From an uncultured Phocaeicola sp. (lineage in GTDB: Bacteria > Bacteroidota > Bacteroidia > Bacteroidales > Bacteroidaceae): a stretch of 64,000 nt of DNA. The notes beneath the pieces are model-generated. The model was not told where the DNA came from. It was given only the letters and a program-made list of their open reading frames with translations, and did not search any database. Below, piece after piece: positions 52,262 to 61,645 of this stretch; the stretch's first letter is position 1, and each line of letters starts with the position of its first letter. Made by a program: the position numbers and the translations under genes. The stretch lies in contig CAOYQO010000009.1 of assembly GCA_948566455.1 (NCBI GenBank), positions 1-64,000 on the forward strand, read 5' to 3'.

Positions 52262-55200
52262 CTACTGTTTCTGTTTCACATAATCCGAAGGCGACATTCC
52301 GTATTCGTCCTTGAAACATTGGCGGAAATAGGCCACACTGCTGAATCCTATCATATAGGCTATTTCTGAAATAGTATATTGTCCGGACATCAGCAGTTCC
52401 ACTCCCTTGCGCATTTTTACCTTACGGATAAATTCGTTGGCGGACATATCTGTCAGTCCTTTTATCTTGCGGTAAAGGGTAGAGTGACTCATGCACATCT
52501 TGTCGGCAATGAAAGCGATATCCATCTTTTCCATTTCCAGATTCTCTTCGATTATTTGCGTGATTTTCTGCAAGAATTCATTATCCAGTTTGTTTAACGA
52601 ACTCACGGCACTTTCCTGTTTGGGCTGCGTATCGGCCAGTGCCAGCAAAGAGGCTATTTTCTTACGGGTTTCCAACAGATTGTTGATGCGACTGTGCAGT
52701 AGCTTGGCACTGAACGGTTTGGTAAGATAGGAATCTGCTCCGGATGCATATCCTTCTTCCTTGTCTTGTAAAGAATCTTTGGCCGTCAGTAAGATTACAG
52801 GGATATGGCTGGTGCGCATATCCTCTTTTATTCGCTTGCAAAGTTCGATACCGTCCATGACCGGCATCATGATATCACTGACAATGATGTTGGGGATTCG
52901 TGCCTGTGCCAGTTCCCAGCCTTCTTTACCATCCTTGGCAGTGATTACTTCATAGATATCTGTAAAAGAGCTCCGGATGTATTCCCGTATGTCGGCATTG
53001 TCCTCTACCACCAGTACAATGGGATGAGTGTCGGTTGGTGCGTCGGCAACGGTGGCTTTCTCTGTATCCATCGGCCTTTTTTCCATATCATGTTGGGCAT
53101 GGATAGCGTTGGGGTACGTATTCTCGGTGAGCAGGCGCAGCGTGAATGTGGTTCCCGTATCCACTGCGCTTTCTACTTTCAGGATTCCTTCGTGCAATTC
53201 GCTCAAGCCTTTGACCAGAGCGAGCCCGATTCCCGAACCCGATGCCTGATATTTGCTTTTTGCCTGATAATAGCGATCGAAAATGTGTGGTAACGCTTCG
53301 GCGTCAATGCCATGGCCGGTATCACTGACACTGATTTCCGTGTATTTTATCTGGTTCTCTTCTACTGAACGGAGTGATAAGGTGATATCTCCCTCGGAAG
53401 TATATTTGGCAGCATTGCTCATCAGGTTGTCCAGTATGATGGTGATCATGTCCGCGTCATAGAAGATTTCCGTATCTTCTGTTTCGATATGAATATGATA
53501 ATTTACTTTGTTATTGGGATTCAGCTCTTTGTAACGTAATCCCACTTCCTGTACCAATTGTCCCAGATCTCCCTTGACTACAGATAATTTACGGTTCTGG
53601 GTCTCGGTCTTGCGGAATTCCAGTATGCGGTTTATCAGATTCAGCAGACGGGTGGCGCTATCATGAATGATGCTGATTTTGTTGGCGTGTTTGGGAGATA
53701 AGGTGGCATCACTCAACAGGTCTTCCAATGGACCTAGAATCAGCGTGAGCGGAGTACGCAGTTCATGGGTGATGTTGGTGTAGAAGCGCAGGCGTTCTTC
53801 ATTCAGTTCTTGTTTGTTCAGACTTTGCTTGCGCTCCACTTCCAGTGAACTCTCTAAGTCCAGTTTACGTTTATAAAAACGGAGCAATGCATATAATGCG
53901 AAGATAAACAATATGACATAACCCAATTTGGCATACCAGGTAAGCCAAAGGGGAGGAGCAATAAAGATATTCAATGAGGCGATTTCTTTGTCCCATTCTT
54001 GATTACGGATGCGTGTTCTCACTTTGAAGTTATATTTACCTGGAGGAATATTACGAAAAATTACTTGATTTTCTCCTTGTGTGTCATACCATCTGTTTTC
54101 AAGGCCTTCTAGCATATAAGTGAATTCTACCTGTGGACTTTGTGTGTAGTCTAATACATTAAATGTAATGCGAAAACTATTCTGATTATAAGGTAAATGG
54201 ACTACTCCCTTTTTGAATGGAATTGAAATTTCAGCATCTTTACTTTCTGTTTTTTTATTGTATTTGCAGAATTGGGTGATTTTAACAGGGGAAACTTGGC
54301 GGATAGAAGATAGTTCTTTGGGGTTAAAGAAACATGCTCCATTTTGAGAGCCGAAATAGATAATTCCATTGTGAGTCATACAAGTGGAGCCGTTCATGAA
54401 ATCACCCATCGGAACTCCGTCGTGATGATTATAATTATAAAATAGGTTTTGTTTTGGATCTAAACAGGAGATGCCGTCATTACTACTTATCCAAATTCTT
54501 TTTTCCAAATCTTCGCAAATAGCACGTATATAACTGTTTTCTAAACCTTCCTTTTCTTTAAAGATTTTGTATCTGTTTGGTTGGCTGGTATTTTTGAATA
54601 CGGCTAGTCCTTCGCGGGTCGCAACCCATATTTGCTCTTCTGAATCTTTTATCATGTGATTCACAGCATTGGAGCAGAAGCCGTTTTCAATAACGAAATT
54701 CCATAGTAGCTTATTGTTTACATCAAAGATAGAGATGCCTTTGCCGAAAGTTCCTACCCATAATTTACCCTCTTTGTCACGCAAAAGAGAATGTACCATG
54801 ATGTCTGGTAATTGTTTTTGTATTTCTTCTTCCTTTACGAGTACTTCATTTGTACAGGAATAGATTCCGGTTTCAGTCCCAATCCACATTTTTCCGTTCT
54901 GATCTTCATAAAAGCATCTGACATCTAGATTGTTGAATAGACTAGAGGATATGTGAACAATTTCTTGTTTATCTGGTTTATAGAGCAGTATTCCGTTTTT
55001 GTAAGTTCCAAGCCATAGACGTTTCTGTCTGTCTTCATAAATGGTATTGATATGCGTGTTGTACACAAGTTCATGCGAGTAAAGATCATATGTCTTTATT
55101 TTCTTTCCATTTATAAATAATCCCAATTCATCTTCACTTCCTAGCCATACTTGATTGTCTGTAGCCCACATTCCCCACACTTGTTTGTAGCTTAGTCCTT

Positions 55201-56314
55201 TTGCTGTTTCTATTGTATAAGGTAGAATATTGAACATGGGTTGGGTATGACTAATGAAATCGATACCTCCCCGATAGTTTCCTATCCATATATTACCATA
55301 ACAATCTTGATAGGCACATCGTGCATTAGGTGAAGATAGCCCATAATTGTCATTGGTGGCCTTTATATTTTGAAAATCTATTTCCTCTGCAGAAATAAAG
55401 GCGTTATGTTGTAAATCTAATATACTTACTCCTCCCATGTTGGTACATATCCATATCTTCCCGTCTTTCATCTGTTTGATATCGTATATAGAATTGGATA
55501 ATAGTGAATTGTCATCATTGGGATTATGTTTGAATACTGTAAATTTTTCAGTGGTAGGATTAAAGAGAGCAAGTCCTGCGTTTGTTCCGATCCATACATT
55601 GTCATTCTTGTCTATGCAAATGGCTCGAACTTCTTGTCCGGGCAGACTGTTGGGATCTTTGGGATCAGGTATATAATTTTTGACAGTCTTGTCTTTTAAT
55701 GATAAGATGCTTAATCCATTGAAGGCATGTCCAATATATAAATGTCCTGTTCTGTCTTCACAAGAAGTCCAGTTGGGAATCGGTAACCCTTGTATTTCAT
55801 CATTTCTATAGGCTGTGAATTTTTTGGTTCGGGGGTTATAATGTTCTATGCCGACATGATAGTGGGTTATCCATATTCCTCCATCTGAGGCATAAGACAA
55901 GTCAGTAATGTCATTTGTTTGTAATTGTGACTTTTCCGCTATATAGGAGGTAAATGTTTCTTGATCACAGTTAAATGCACATAATCCGTTGCGTTGAGTT
56001 GCAATCCAGATAATATTTTCATTGGGATCGGCCAATACGGTATTTAGTTCATTACTGGTCAGGCCAGAGGTGTGTTTTGTATATACGGTGAAATGATTAC
56101 CATCAAATTTATTTAATCCGTCTTCGGTTGCGATCCACATACAACCTTGTTGATCTTGGGTGATTCCAACTACATAATTACTAGATATTCCGTCTTCTAC
56201 TCCCAATCTTTTAATCATATATGGCTGGGCAGTAGCTGGAATTACAACATCTAATAACATATATATAATATATGTAATTCTAATACAATTGATTATATTA
56301 AATTTATGAACCAT
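52262..56314 (-). CDS. hybrid two-component system sensor/regulator (HTCS), PUL 2
   Basis: A 1350-residue HTCS. A signal-like N-terminus leads into Reg_prop repeats (MWIATEDGLNKFDG and many similar strands), a Y_Y_Y domain near 705-770 and a membrane helix near 795-815. The kinase follows (ITHELRTP, His850), then the ATPase domain, receiver (VSDIMMP, Asp1147) and C-terminal AraC-type HTH (ISEIAYMIGFSSVAYFRQ). It is divergent from the SusC gene at 56576 and should activate that operon. Base composition changes inside the gene: hand-counted lines give about 47-50% GC in the kinase/regulator half and about 28-37% in the sensor half. Confidence 0.95.
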   Translation of the reverse strand: MVHKFNIINCIRITYIIYMLLDVVIPATAQPYMIKRLGVEDGISSNYVVGITQDQQGCMWIATEDGLNKFDGNHFTVYTKHTSGLTSNELNTVLADPNENIIWIATQRNGLCAFNCDQETFTSYIAEKSQLQTNDITDLSYASDGGIWITHYHVGIEHYNPRTKKFTAYRNDEIQGLPIPNWTSCEDRTGHLYIGHAFNGLSILSLKDKTVKNYIPDPKDPNSLPGQEVRAICIDKNDNVWIGTNAGLALFNPTTEKFTVFKHNPNDDNSLLSNSIYDIKQMKDGKIWICTNMGGVSILDLQHNAFISAEEIDFQNIKATNDNYGLSSPNARCAYQDCYGNIWIGNYRGGIDFISHTQPMFNILPYTIETAKGLSYKQVWGMWATDNQVWLGSEDELGLFINGKKIKTYDLYSHELVYNTHINTIYEDRQKRLWLGTYKNGILLYKPDKQEIVHISSSLFNNLDVRCFYEDQNGKMWIGTETGIYSCTNEVLVKEEEIQKQLPDIMVHSLLRDKEGKLWVGTFGKGISIFDVNNKLLWNFVIENGFCSNAVNHMIKDSEEQIWVATREGLAVFKNTSQPNRYKIFKEKEGLENSYIRAICEDLEKRIWISSNDGISCLDPKQNLFYNYNHHDGVPMGDFMNGSTCMTHNGIIYFGSQNGACFFNPKELSSIRQVSPVKITQFCKYNKKTESKDAEISIPFKKGVVHLPYNQNSFRITFNVLDYTQSPQVEFTYMLEGLENRWYDTQGENQVIFRNIPPGKYNFKVRTRIRNQEWDKEIASLNIFIAPPLWLTWYAKLGYVILFIFALYALLRFYKRKLDLESSLEVERKQSLNKQELNEERLRFYTNITHELRTPLTLILGPLEDLLSDATLSPKHANKISIIHDSATRLLNLINRILEFRKTETQNRKLSVVKGDLGQLVQEVGLRYKELNPNNKVNYHIHIETEDTEIFYDADMITIILDNLMSNAAKYTSEGDITLSLRSVEENQIKYTEISVSDTGHGIDAEALPHIFDRYYQAKSKYQASGSGIGLALVKGLSELHEGILKVESAVDTGTTFTLRLLTENTYPNAIHAQHDMEKRPMDTEKATVADAPTDTHPIVLVVEDNADIREYIRSSFTDIYEVITAKDGKEGWELAQARIPNIIVSDIMMPVMDGIELCKRIKEDMRTSHIPVILLTAKDSLQDKEEGYASGADSYLTKPFSAKLLHSRINNLLETRKKIASLLALADTQPKQESAVSSLNKLDNEFLQKITQIIEENLEMEKMDIAFIADKMCMSHSTLYRKIKGLTDMSANEFIRKVKMRKGVELLMSGQYTISEIAYMIGFSSVAYFRQCFKDEYGMSPSDYVKQKQ

Positions 56315-56387
56315 AGAATATTTGACAATTATGGACTAAAAACTCGTTATGAATGATTTTTCTACCATTCTTGCTTAATTTTTAATC

Positions 56388-56417
56388 TTTGTTTTTTCAT
56401 AACATCTTTTATTTTTG
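56388..56417 (+). promoter_or_regulatory. promoter of the PUL 2 susC operon
   Basis: TTTG (56388-56391) and TATTTTTG (56410-56417) are 18 bases apart, 159 bases ahead of the SusC ATG. The 261-base gap is otherwise AT-rich, with no gene seen. Confidence 0.55.
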
Positions 56418-56575
56418 CATCGTTTTAAAAGGTATCTTATCTAAAACATTTGTAAATCTAGTAAAAAACTTTAGATGAAACAATAAGTTGATTAGTTTTT
56501 TTGGGGTAAAAAGATTGCCACAAAATATAGAGAGTTTATAAACCTTATTATCTAATTTTAAAAAAGGAAAAAACA

Positions 56576-59500
56576 ATGAAATCTAACTCATTTATGAGAA
56601 ATCGTAAGGCATTTACTACTGTCTTATTGTTTTGCACTGGTTTCATAGCTTCTCACCCCTTGGTTGTGTCAGCTGCCGATAAGGTTATGGCTGTTCAGTT
56701 AATACATCAACAGCAAACTATAAAAGGTATTGTTGTTGATGCTTCGGGTGAGCCTGTGATTGGTGCGAATGTTGTTGTAGAAGGTACTACAATGGGAACA
56801 ATTACTGACTTTGAAGGTACTTTTTCTATTTCAGTACCTAAAAATGGAAAAATAAAAATTTCCTTTATCGGTTACAAAGATCAAGTCTTGACACCTCAAT
56901 CTGGTAAGAATTTAAGAGTTGTGCTCGAAGATGATTCACAAATGTTAGGTGAGGTACAAGTCGTAGCGTATGGTGCACAAAAGAAAGTTTCTATAACAGG
57001 AGCCATTTCTTCAATGAAAGGTGAGGATTTGCTAAAAACTCCTGCTGCGTCTATGTCGAATGTATTGTCTGGTCAGATTACAGGTATTTCTTCGGTGCAA
57101 TATTCTGGTGAACCCGGTGCTGATGAGGCGGATTTGTATGTGCGTGGTATTGCTACTTGGAATAATGCCAAACCTTTGATTCAAGTGGATGGGGTAGAAC
57201 GCGAATTTTCGCAGATTGACCCCAATGAGGTAGAAAGTATTACGGTATTGAAAGATGCTTCGGCTACAGCCGTATTTGGTGTTCGTGGTGCTAATGGTGT
57301 TATATTGATTACTACTAAACGTGGTGCTGAAGGTAAGGCTAAAATTTCTTTTTCAACTTCGGCAGGTGTTAACTTAAGAACGAAACAATTGGAATTTGCC
57401 AATTCTTATCAGTATGCGTCTTATTATAATGATTTACAGGTAAATGATGGTGGAGTACCTACATTTACAGAAGAGCAATTGATAAAATTCAGAGATCATA
57501 CAGATCCTATTTTATATCCGGATATTAATTGGATTGATTACTGTATGAATAAGGCAGCGTTTCAGTCACAACATAATGTAAATATATCGGGAGGTACTGA
57601 TAGAATGCGTTACTTTGTATCAGCAGGTATGTTTACACAAGATGGTATGTTCAAACAACTTGCAGCGTCTGATAATTTTAACTTTAACTACAAACGTTAC
57701 AATTATCGTGCTAATTTGGATTTTGATGCGACTAAGACTACATTAATTTCTGTTAATATTGGTGGGCGTATTGAAACTAAACGTACTCCTGAGTCTGGAG
57801 AAGACCAGAATCAGCTGTTCCGTAAATTATATTGGGCTGTGCCTTTTGCTGGTGCAGGTATTGTAGATGGAAAACGTGTGGTTTCAAATGCTGATTATCT
57901 ACCATTTACTGGATCTGACGGATTGAATTCTTATTATGGGAAAGGCTTCCGTTCTACAACAACAAATGTGTTGAATGTGGATCTTGTATTAGATCAAAAG
58001 TTAGATTTTATAACCAAAGGACTTTCTTTTAAATTGAAGGGTTCTTATAATACTAGTTATTGGACACAAAAAATAGCCAGTTCTTCTATGGCTGTATATA
58101 CACCAGTTCTTCATGATGATGGATCTATTGGTTATCGTAAGAGTGGCTCTGATTCTCAGTTGTCTTATAGTCGTAATTCAAATGGTGAAGGTAAATCACG
58201 TGATTGGTATATGGAAGCTGCTTTGAATTACAGTCGCAAATTTGGAGATCATAATGTGACAGGTTTGGTGCTTTATAATCAATCAAAACGATATTATCCA
58301 GGAGGTACTTATGATGATATTCCTTCGGCTTATGTTGGCTTTGTGGGGCGTGCTACCTATGATTATAAAACTCGATATATGGCAGAGTTTAATGTTGGTT
58401 ATAATGGTTCTGAGAATTTTGCTCCAGGTAAACGTTATGGCTTGTTTCCAGCTGGCTCTATTGGTTGGATTGTCAGTGAAGAGTCTTTTTTTAAGCCGTT
58501 AAAGAAAGTGATCAATTACTTTAAAGTACGTGCCTCTGTAGGTATGGTAGGTAATGATAATAACGGAAATAATAGATTTTTGTATCTTCCAGACGCTTAT
58601 ATTTTGAATGACGATGGCTATTTTTTCGGTACGAATGCTGGAAATAAGAAGCCGGGTGCTTATGAGGCTAGTAAATCGAATGCTGATGTAACTTGGGAAA
58701 AATCTGTTAAGCAGAATTATGGTATTGATTTTTCTATTCTGAATGAAAAACTAAATATTTCTTTAGATTATTTTAAAGAAAACCGTCGAGATATTCTTTC
58801 TTCTCCAGATTATATGCCGGGAATTTTGGGTATGGTTTTACCTATTATGAATGTTGGTAAAACTGAAAATAAAGGATATGAGTTTCAGCTAAAATGGAAT
58901 GATAAAATCGGTGATGATTTCCGTTATTGGGCAAACTTCAATCTCTCTTTTGCGCGCAACAAAATTGTTTATAAGAATGAGATTGAAAAGAATGAAGATT
59001 GGTTGTATGAAACTGGCCGTACAATTGGTTCTCGTTTGATTTATAAATTTTGGGGATATTATGATGAAACTGCAGAGGCTAGATATCAGGAAGAATTTGG
59101 TAGACCTATAGCAGATCATGGTTTATCTTTACAGCCAGGTGATGCGGTATTTGCTGACTTAAACAGTGACGGTGTTATTGATGGAGATGATGCTAGCCGT
59201 GATTTGGGATATGTGGATACTCCTGAATATACAGCTGGTTTGAATCTTGGATTTAGTTGGAAGGGATGGGATTTTACAGCGCAGTTTACAGGAGCGTGGA
59301 ATGTAGACCGTATGCTTTCCGAATTCCGTCAACCGCTGGGAGATACACAAAATAAAGGATTGCTTCTTTATCAATATGAAAATACATGGCGTTCGTCGGC
59401 CGATACTTATACGGCTAAATTCCCTCGTATATCGAAGTTAGCTCAAGCGAACAATTATAGAGCTTCCGACTTGTATTTGTGTGATGCAAGTTATTTACGT

Positions 59501-59704
59501 TTGAAAAGTGTTGAATTGGGGTATAATTTTAATATGCCTTTCATGAAGAAAATAAAAATGAATCAGTGCCGTTTATATGTAAGTGCGTATAACTTATTCA
59601 CATTGACGGATTTTATGTGGGGGGATCCTGAGTCACGTCAAAGTGATCGTCCAAATTATCCATTGACTCGCGTGATTAATTTAGGTTTAAAAGTTGGATT
59701 CTAA
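56576..59704 (+). CDS. SusC-like TonB-dependent outer-membrane transporter, PUL 2
   Basis: A 1042-residue transporter. A long signal region (residues 1-34) is followed by a carboxypeptidase-regulatory-like domain (about 48-125) and a plug with LKDASATAVFGVRGANGVI near residue 226. The barrel ends in GLKVGF. No STN domain. It is AT-rich, with many TTA/AAT-type codons, unlike PUL 1. SusD follows after 14 bases. The substrate is unknown because the degradative genes lie outside the window. Confidence 0.95.
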   Translation: MKSNSFMRNRKAFTTVLLFCTGFIASHPLVVSAADKVMAVQLIHQQQTIKGIVVDASGEPVIGANVVVEGTTMGTITDFEGTFSISVPKNGKIKISFIGYKDQVLTPQSGKNLRVVLEDDSQMLGEVQVVAYGAQKKVSITGAISSMKGEDLLKTPAASMSNVLSGQITGISSVQYSGEPGADEADLYVRGIATWNNAKPLIQVDGVEREFSQIDPNEVESITVLKDASATAVFGVRGANGVILITTKRGAEGKAKISFSTSAGVNLRTKQLEFANSYQYASYYNDLQVNDGGVPTFTEEQLIKFRDHTDPILYPDINWIDYCMNKAAFQSQHNVNISGGTDRMRYFVSAGMFTQDGMFKQLAASDNFNFNYKRYNYRANLDFDATKTTLISVNIGGRIETKRTPESGEDQNQLFRKLYWAVPFAGAGIVDGKRVVSNADYLPFTGSDGLNSYYGKGFRSTTTNVLNVDLVLDQKLDFITKGLSFKLKGSYNTSYWTQKIASSSMAVYTPVLHDDGSIGYRKSGSDSQLSYSRNSNGEGKSRDWYMEAALNYSRKFGDHNVTGLVLYNQSKRYYPGGTYDDIPSAYVGFVGRATYDYKTRYMAEFNVGYNGSENFAPGKRYGLFPAGSIGWIVSEESFFKPLKKVINYFKVRASVGMVGNDNNGNNRFLYLPDAYILNDDGYFFGTNAGNKKPGAYEASKSNADVTWEKSVKQNYGIDFSILNEKLNISLDYFKENRRDILSSPDYMPGILGMVLPIMNVGKTENKGYEFQLKWNDKIGDDFRYWANFNLSFARNKIVYKNEIEKNEDWLYETGRTIGSRLIYKFWGYYDETAEARYQEEFGRPIADHGLSLQPGDAVFADLNSDGVIDGDDASRDLGYVDTPEYTAGLNLGFSWKGWDFTAQFTGAWNVDRMLSEFRQPLGDTQNKGLLLYQYENTWRSSADTYTAKFPRISKLAQANNYRASDLYLCDASYLRLKSVELGYNFNMPFMKKIKMNQCRLYVSAYNLFTLTDFMWGDPESRQSDRPNYPLTRVINLGLKVGF

Positions 59705-59718
59705 TATCTTGAAATCTT

Positions 59719-61611
59719 ATGAAACATTTTGAAAAATGGTTTATTATAGCATTTGTGGGAGCAACGCTTGCCACTTCATGTGTCGATGATATAAAATTCG
59801 GTGATGCTTTCTTGGAAAAAGCACCAAGTGTGGCTGTAACTCAAGATACAATTTTCGGTAAAGCGGAGTATGCTCGTCGTTTTTTGTGGAATACTTATTC
59901 AAAGTTGTATTATGGTTTGGCCACAAACTGGAATGATGTGGATGGTAAGATGAATACTGGTATGTTTGAATGTTTATCTGATTGTTTTCATTCTCATAAT
60001 TCATGGGATGGTTTGAATAGACATTATTATTCTGGTACTTATACTGCTAGTACAGAAGATGGTACAGCTGAAACACGTTTTGGTTTTACTAAAGAAGAAA
60101 CTTGGCAGGCAATACGTAGTTCATGGATCTTTATTGAAAATGTAGATCGTGTACCCGATATGGACGGGAATGAAAAAGAACGATTGAAAGCGGAAGCGAA
60201 GGTAATAATAGCTTCTCGCTATTTTGATATGTTTCGTCATTTTGGTGGATTGCCTATAGTAAAAGCGTCTTTTGCGGCTGAAAATGAATATGATGTTCCT
60301 CGAGCTACCGTAGAAGAAACAGTGAACTTTATGATAGGTCTTTTAGATGAAGCGGCCACTGTACTTCCTTGGGATTTGACTGAGGATGGAGAGGCTAACT
60401 GGCAAGGACGTATGACTAAAGCGGCAGCTATGGGCTTGAAATGTAAAATTTTGCTTTTTGCTGCAAGTCCTTTATTTAATGACAATGAACCATATTGTAC
60501 GGCAGAACCACAAGAAGCGGTTATCAATCATCAAGTGTGGTACGGAGGATATAAACCTGAATTATGGAAAGCATGTCTGACTGCTTGTGAAGAATTTTTC
60601 CAAGCCCTGCAAGTTAATGGGCATTATGAACTAGTTCAGGCTGTTGGTGATACGAATGATGCCTATAGAGCGGCTTTTAATAAAGCTTATTTCTTACGTG
60701 AAAATTCGGAATTGTTGATTTCTACCCGTATTATTGGTAAGTATAATTGGGATTGGTGGTATTATTGGGGCGATTGGGTGCCCAATGGCGGTTATACGCC
60801 TACATTGGAGTATATGGAAATGTTCCCTATGGCAACAGGCGAATCCTTTGACTTTGATAAGGCAGTACAGAATAATAATATGTTTTTTGAGAATAATGAT
60901 TATAATAAACCTACTCGTGATCCACGTTTGTATGAAACAATTTTGGTAAATGGTGCTAAATGGAGTGGCCGTTCTGTGGAATTATGGGTAGGAGGACGTG
61001 AAAACGCTAATAGTACAAGTACTGAAACAGGACAGTATGCAACAGGCTTCGGTTTATATAAATTCTATAAAGAAGGTAAAGGAAGTCTAGCCAATAATTA
61101 TTTGGAATGGCCTTATTTACGTATGTCGGAAATGTATTTGATTTATGCGGAAGCACTTCTGAAAAATAATCAACCGAAACTAGCTATAGAGATGGTGGAT
61201 AAGGTACGTGCGCGTGTCGGATTAAAAGGGTTGATAGAGTCGAATCAAGACAAGAATTTACTATCTGATTCGAATGCTTTGATGGAAGAAATATTACGAG
61301 AACGTGCTTGTGAACTTGGGTTGGAAGATGTTCGTTTCTTTGATATGATACGTAATAAGCGTGCTGATCTTTTTGAGCGTCCTTTACATGGTTTGCTTAT
61401 TGAACGTGCTGATGGTGGAAGTGGTTCATGGTCTGATAAACCGGAAGATAAACGGGGACCTTTTCCGACAAAATTTAAATATACTCAGTTCAAAATATCT
61501 AATTCAGCTCGTGCATGGTGGACAAATTTCAATTCAAAATGGTATTTGTCTGCATTTCCTGTAAATGAAGTAAACAAAGGATATGGATTGACTCAAAATC
61601 CAGGTTGGTAA
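59719..61611 (+). CDS. SusD-like surface glycan-binding lipoprotein, PUL 2
   Basis: A 630-residue lipoprotein with signal peptide ending LATSC (Cys21). The RagB/SusD features are present: YARRFLWNTYSKLY near the N-terminus, the EAKVIIASRYFDMFRHFGG helix near 155-175 and the C-terminal LRERACELGLEDVRFFDMIR block near 525. It partners the SusC upstream. The early WxDVDGKMNTGMFECLSD part is unlike PUL 1 SusD, so the ligands probably differ. Confidence 0.93.
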   Translation: MKHFEKWFIIAFVGATLATSCVDDIKFGDAFLEKAPSVAVTQDTIFGKAEYARRFLWNTYSKLYYGLATNWNDVDGKMNTGMFECLSDCFHSHNSWDGLNRHYYSGTYTASTEDGTAETRFGFTKEETWQAIRSSWIFIENVDRVPDMDGNEKERLKAEAKVIIASRYFDMFRHFGGLPIVKASFAAENEYDVPRATVEETVNFMIGLLDEAATVLPWDLTEDGEANWQGRMTKAAAMGLKCKILLFAASPLFNDNEPYCTAEPQEAVINHQVWYGGYKPELWKACLTACEEFFQALQVNGHYELVQAVGDTNDAYRAAFNKAYFLRENSELLISTRIIGKYNWDWWYYWGDWVPNGGYTPTLEYMEMFPMATGESFDFDKAVQNNNMFFENNDYNKPTRDPRLYETILVNGAKWSGRSVELWVGGRENANSTSTETGQYATGFGLYKFYKEGKGSLANNYLEWPYLRMSEMYLIYAEALLKNNQPKLAIEMVDKVRARVGLKGLIESNQDKNLLSDSNALMEEILRERACELGLEDVRFFDMIRNKRADLFERPLHGLLIERADGGSGSWSDKPEDKRGPFPTKFKYTQFKISNSARAWWTNFNSKWYLSAFPVNEVNKGYGLTQNPGW

Positions 61612-61645
61612 TACTTGATTTTTTATCTAATAAAAACTAGAGACA

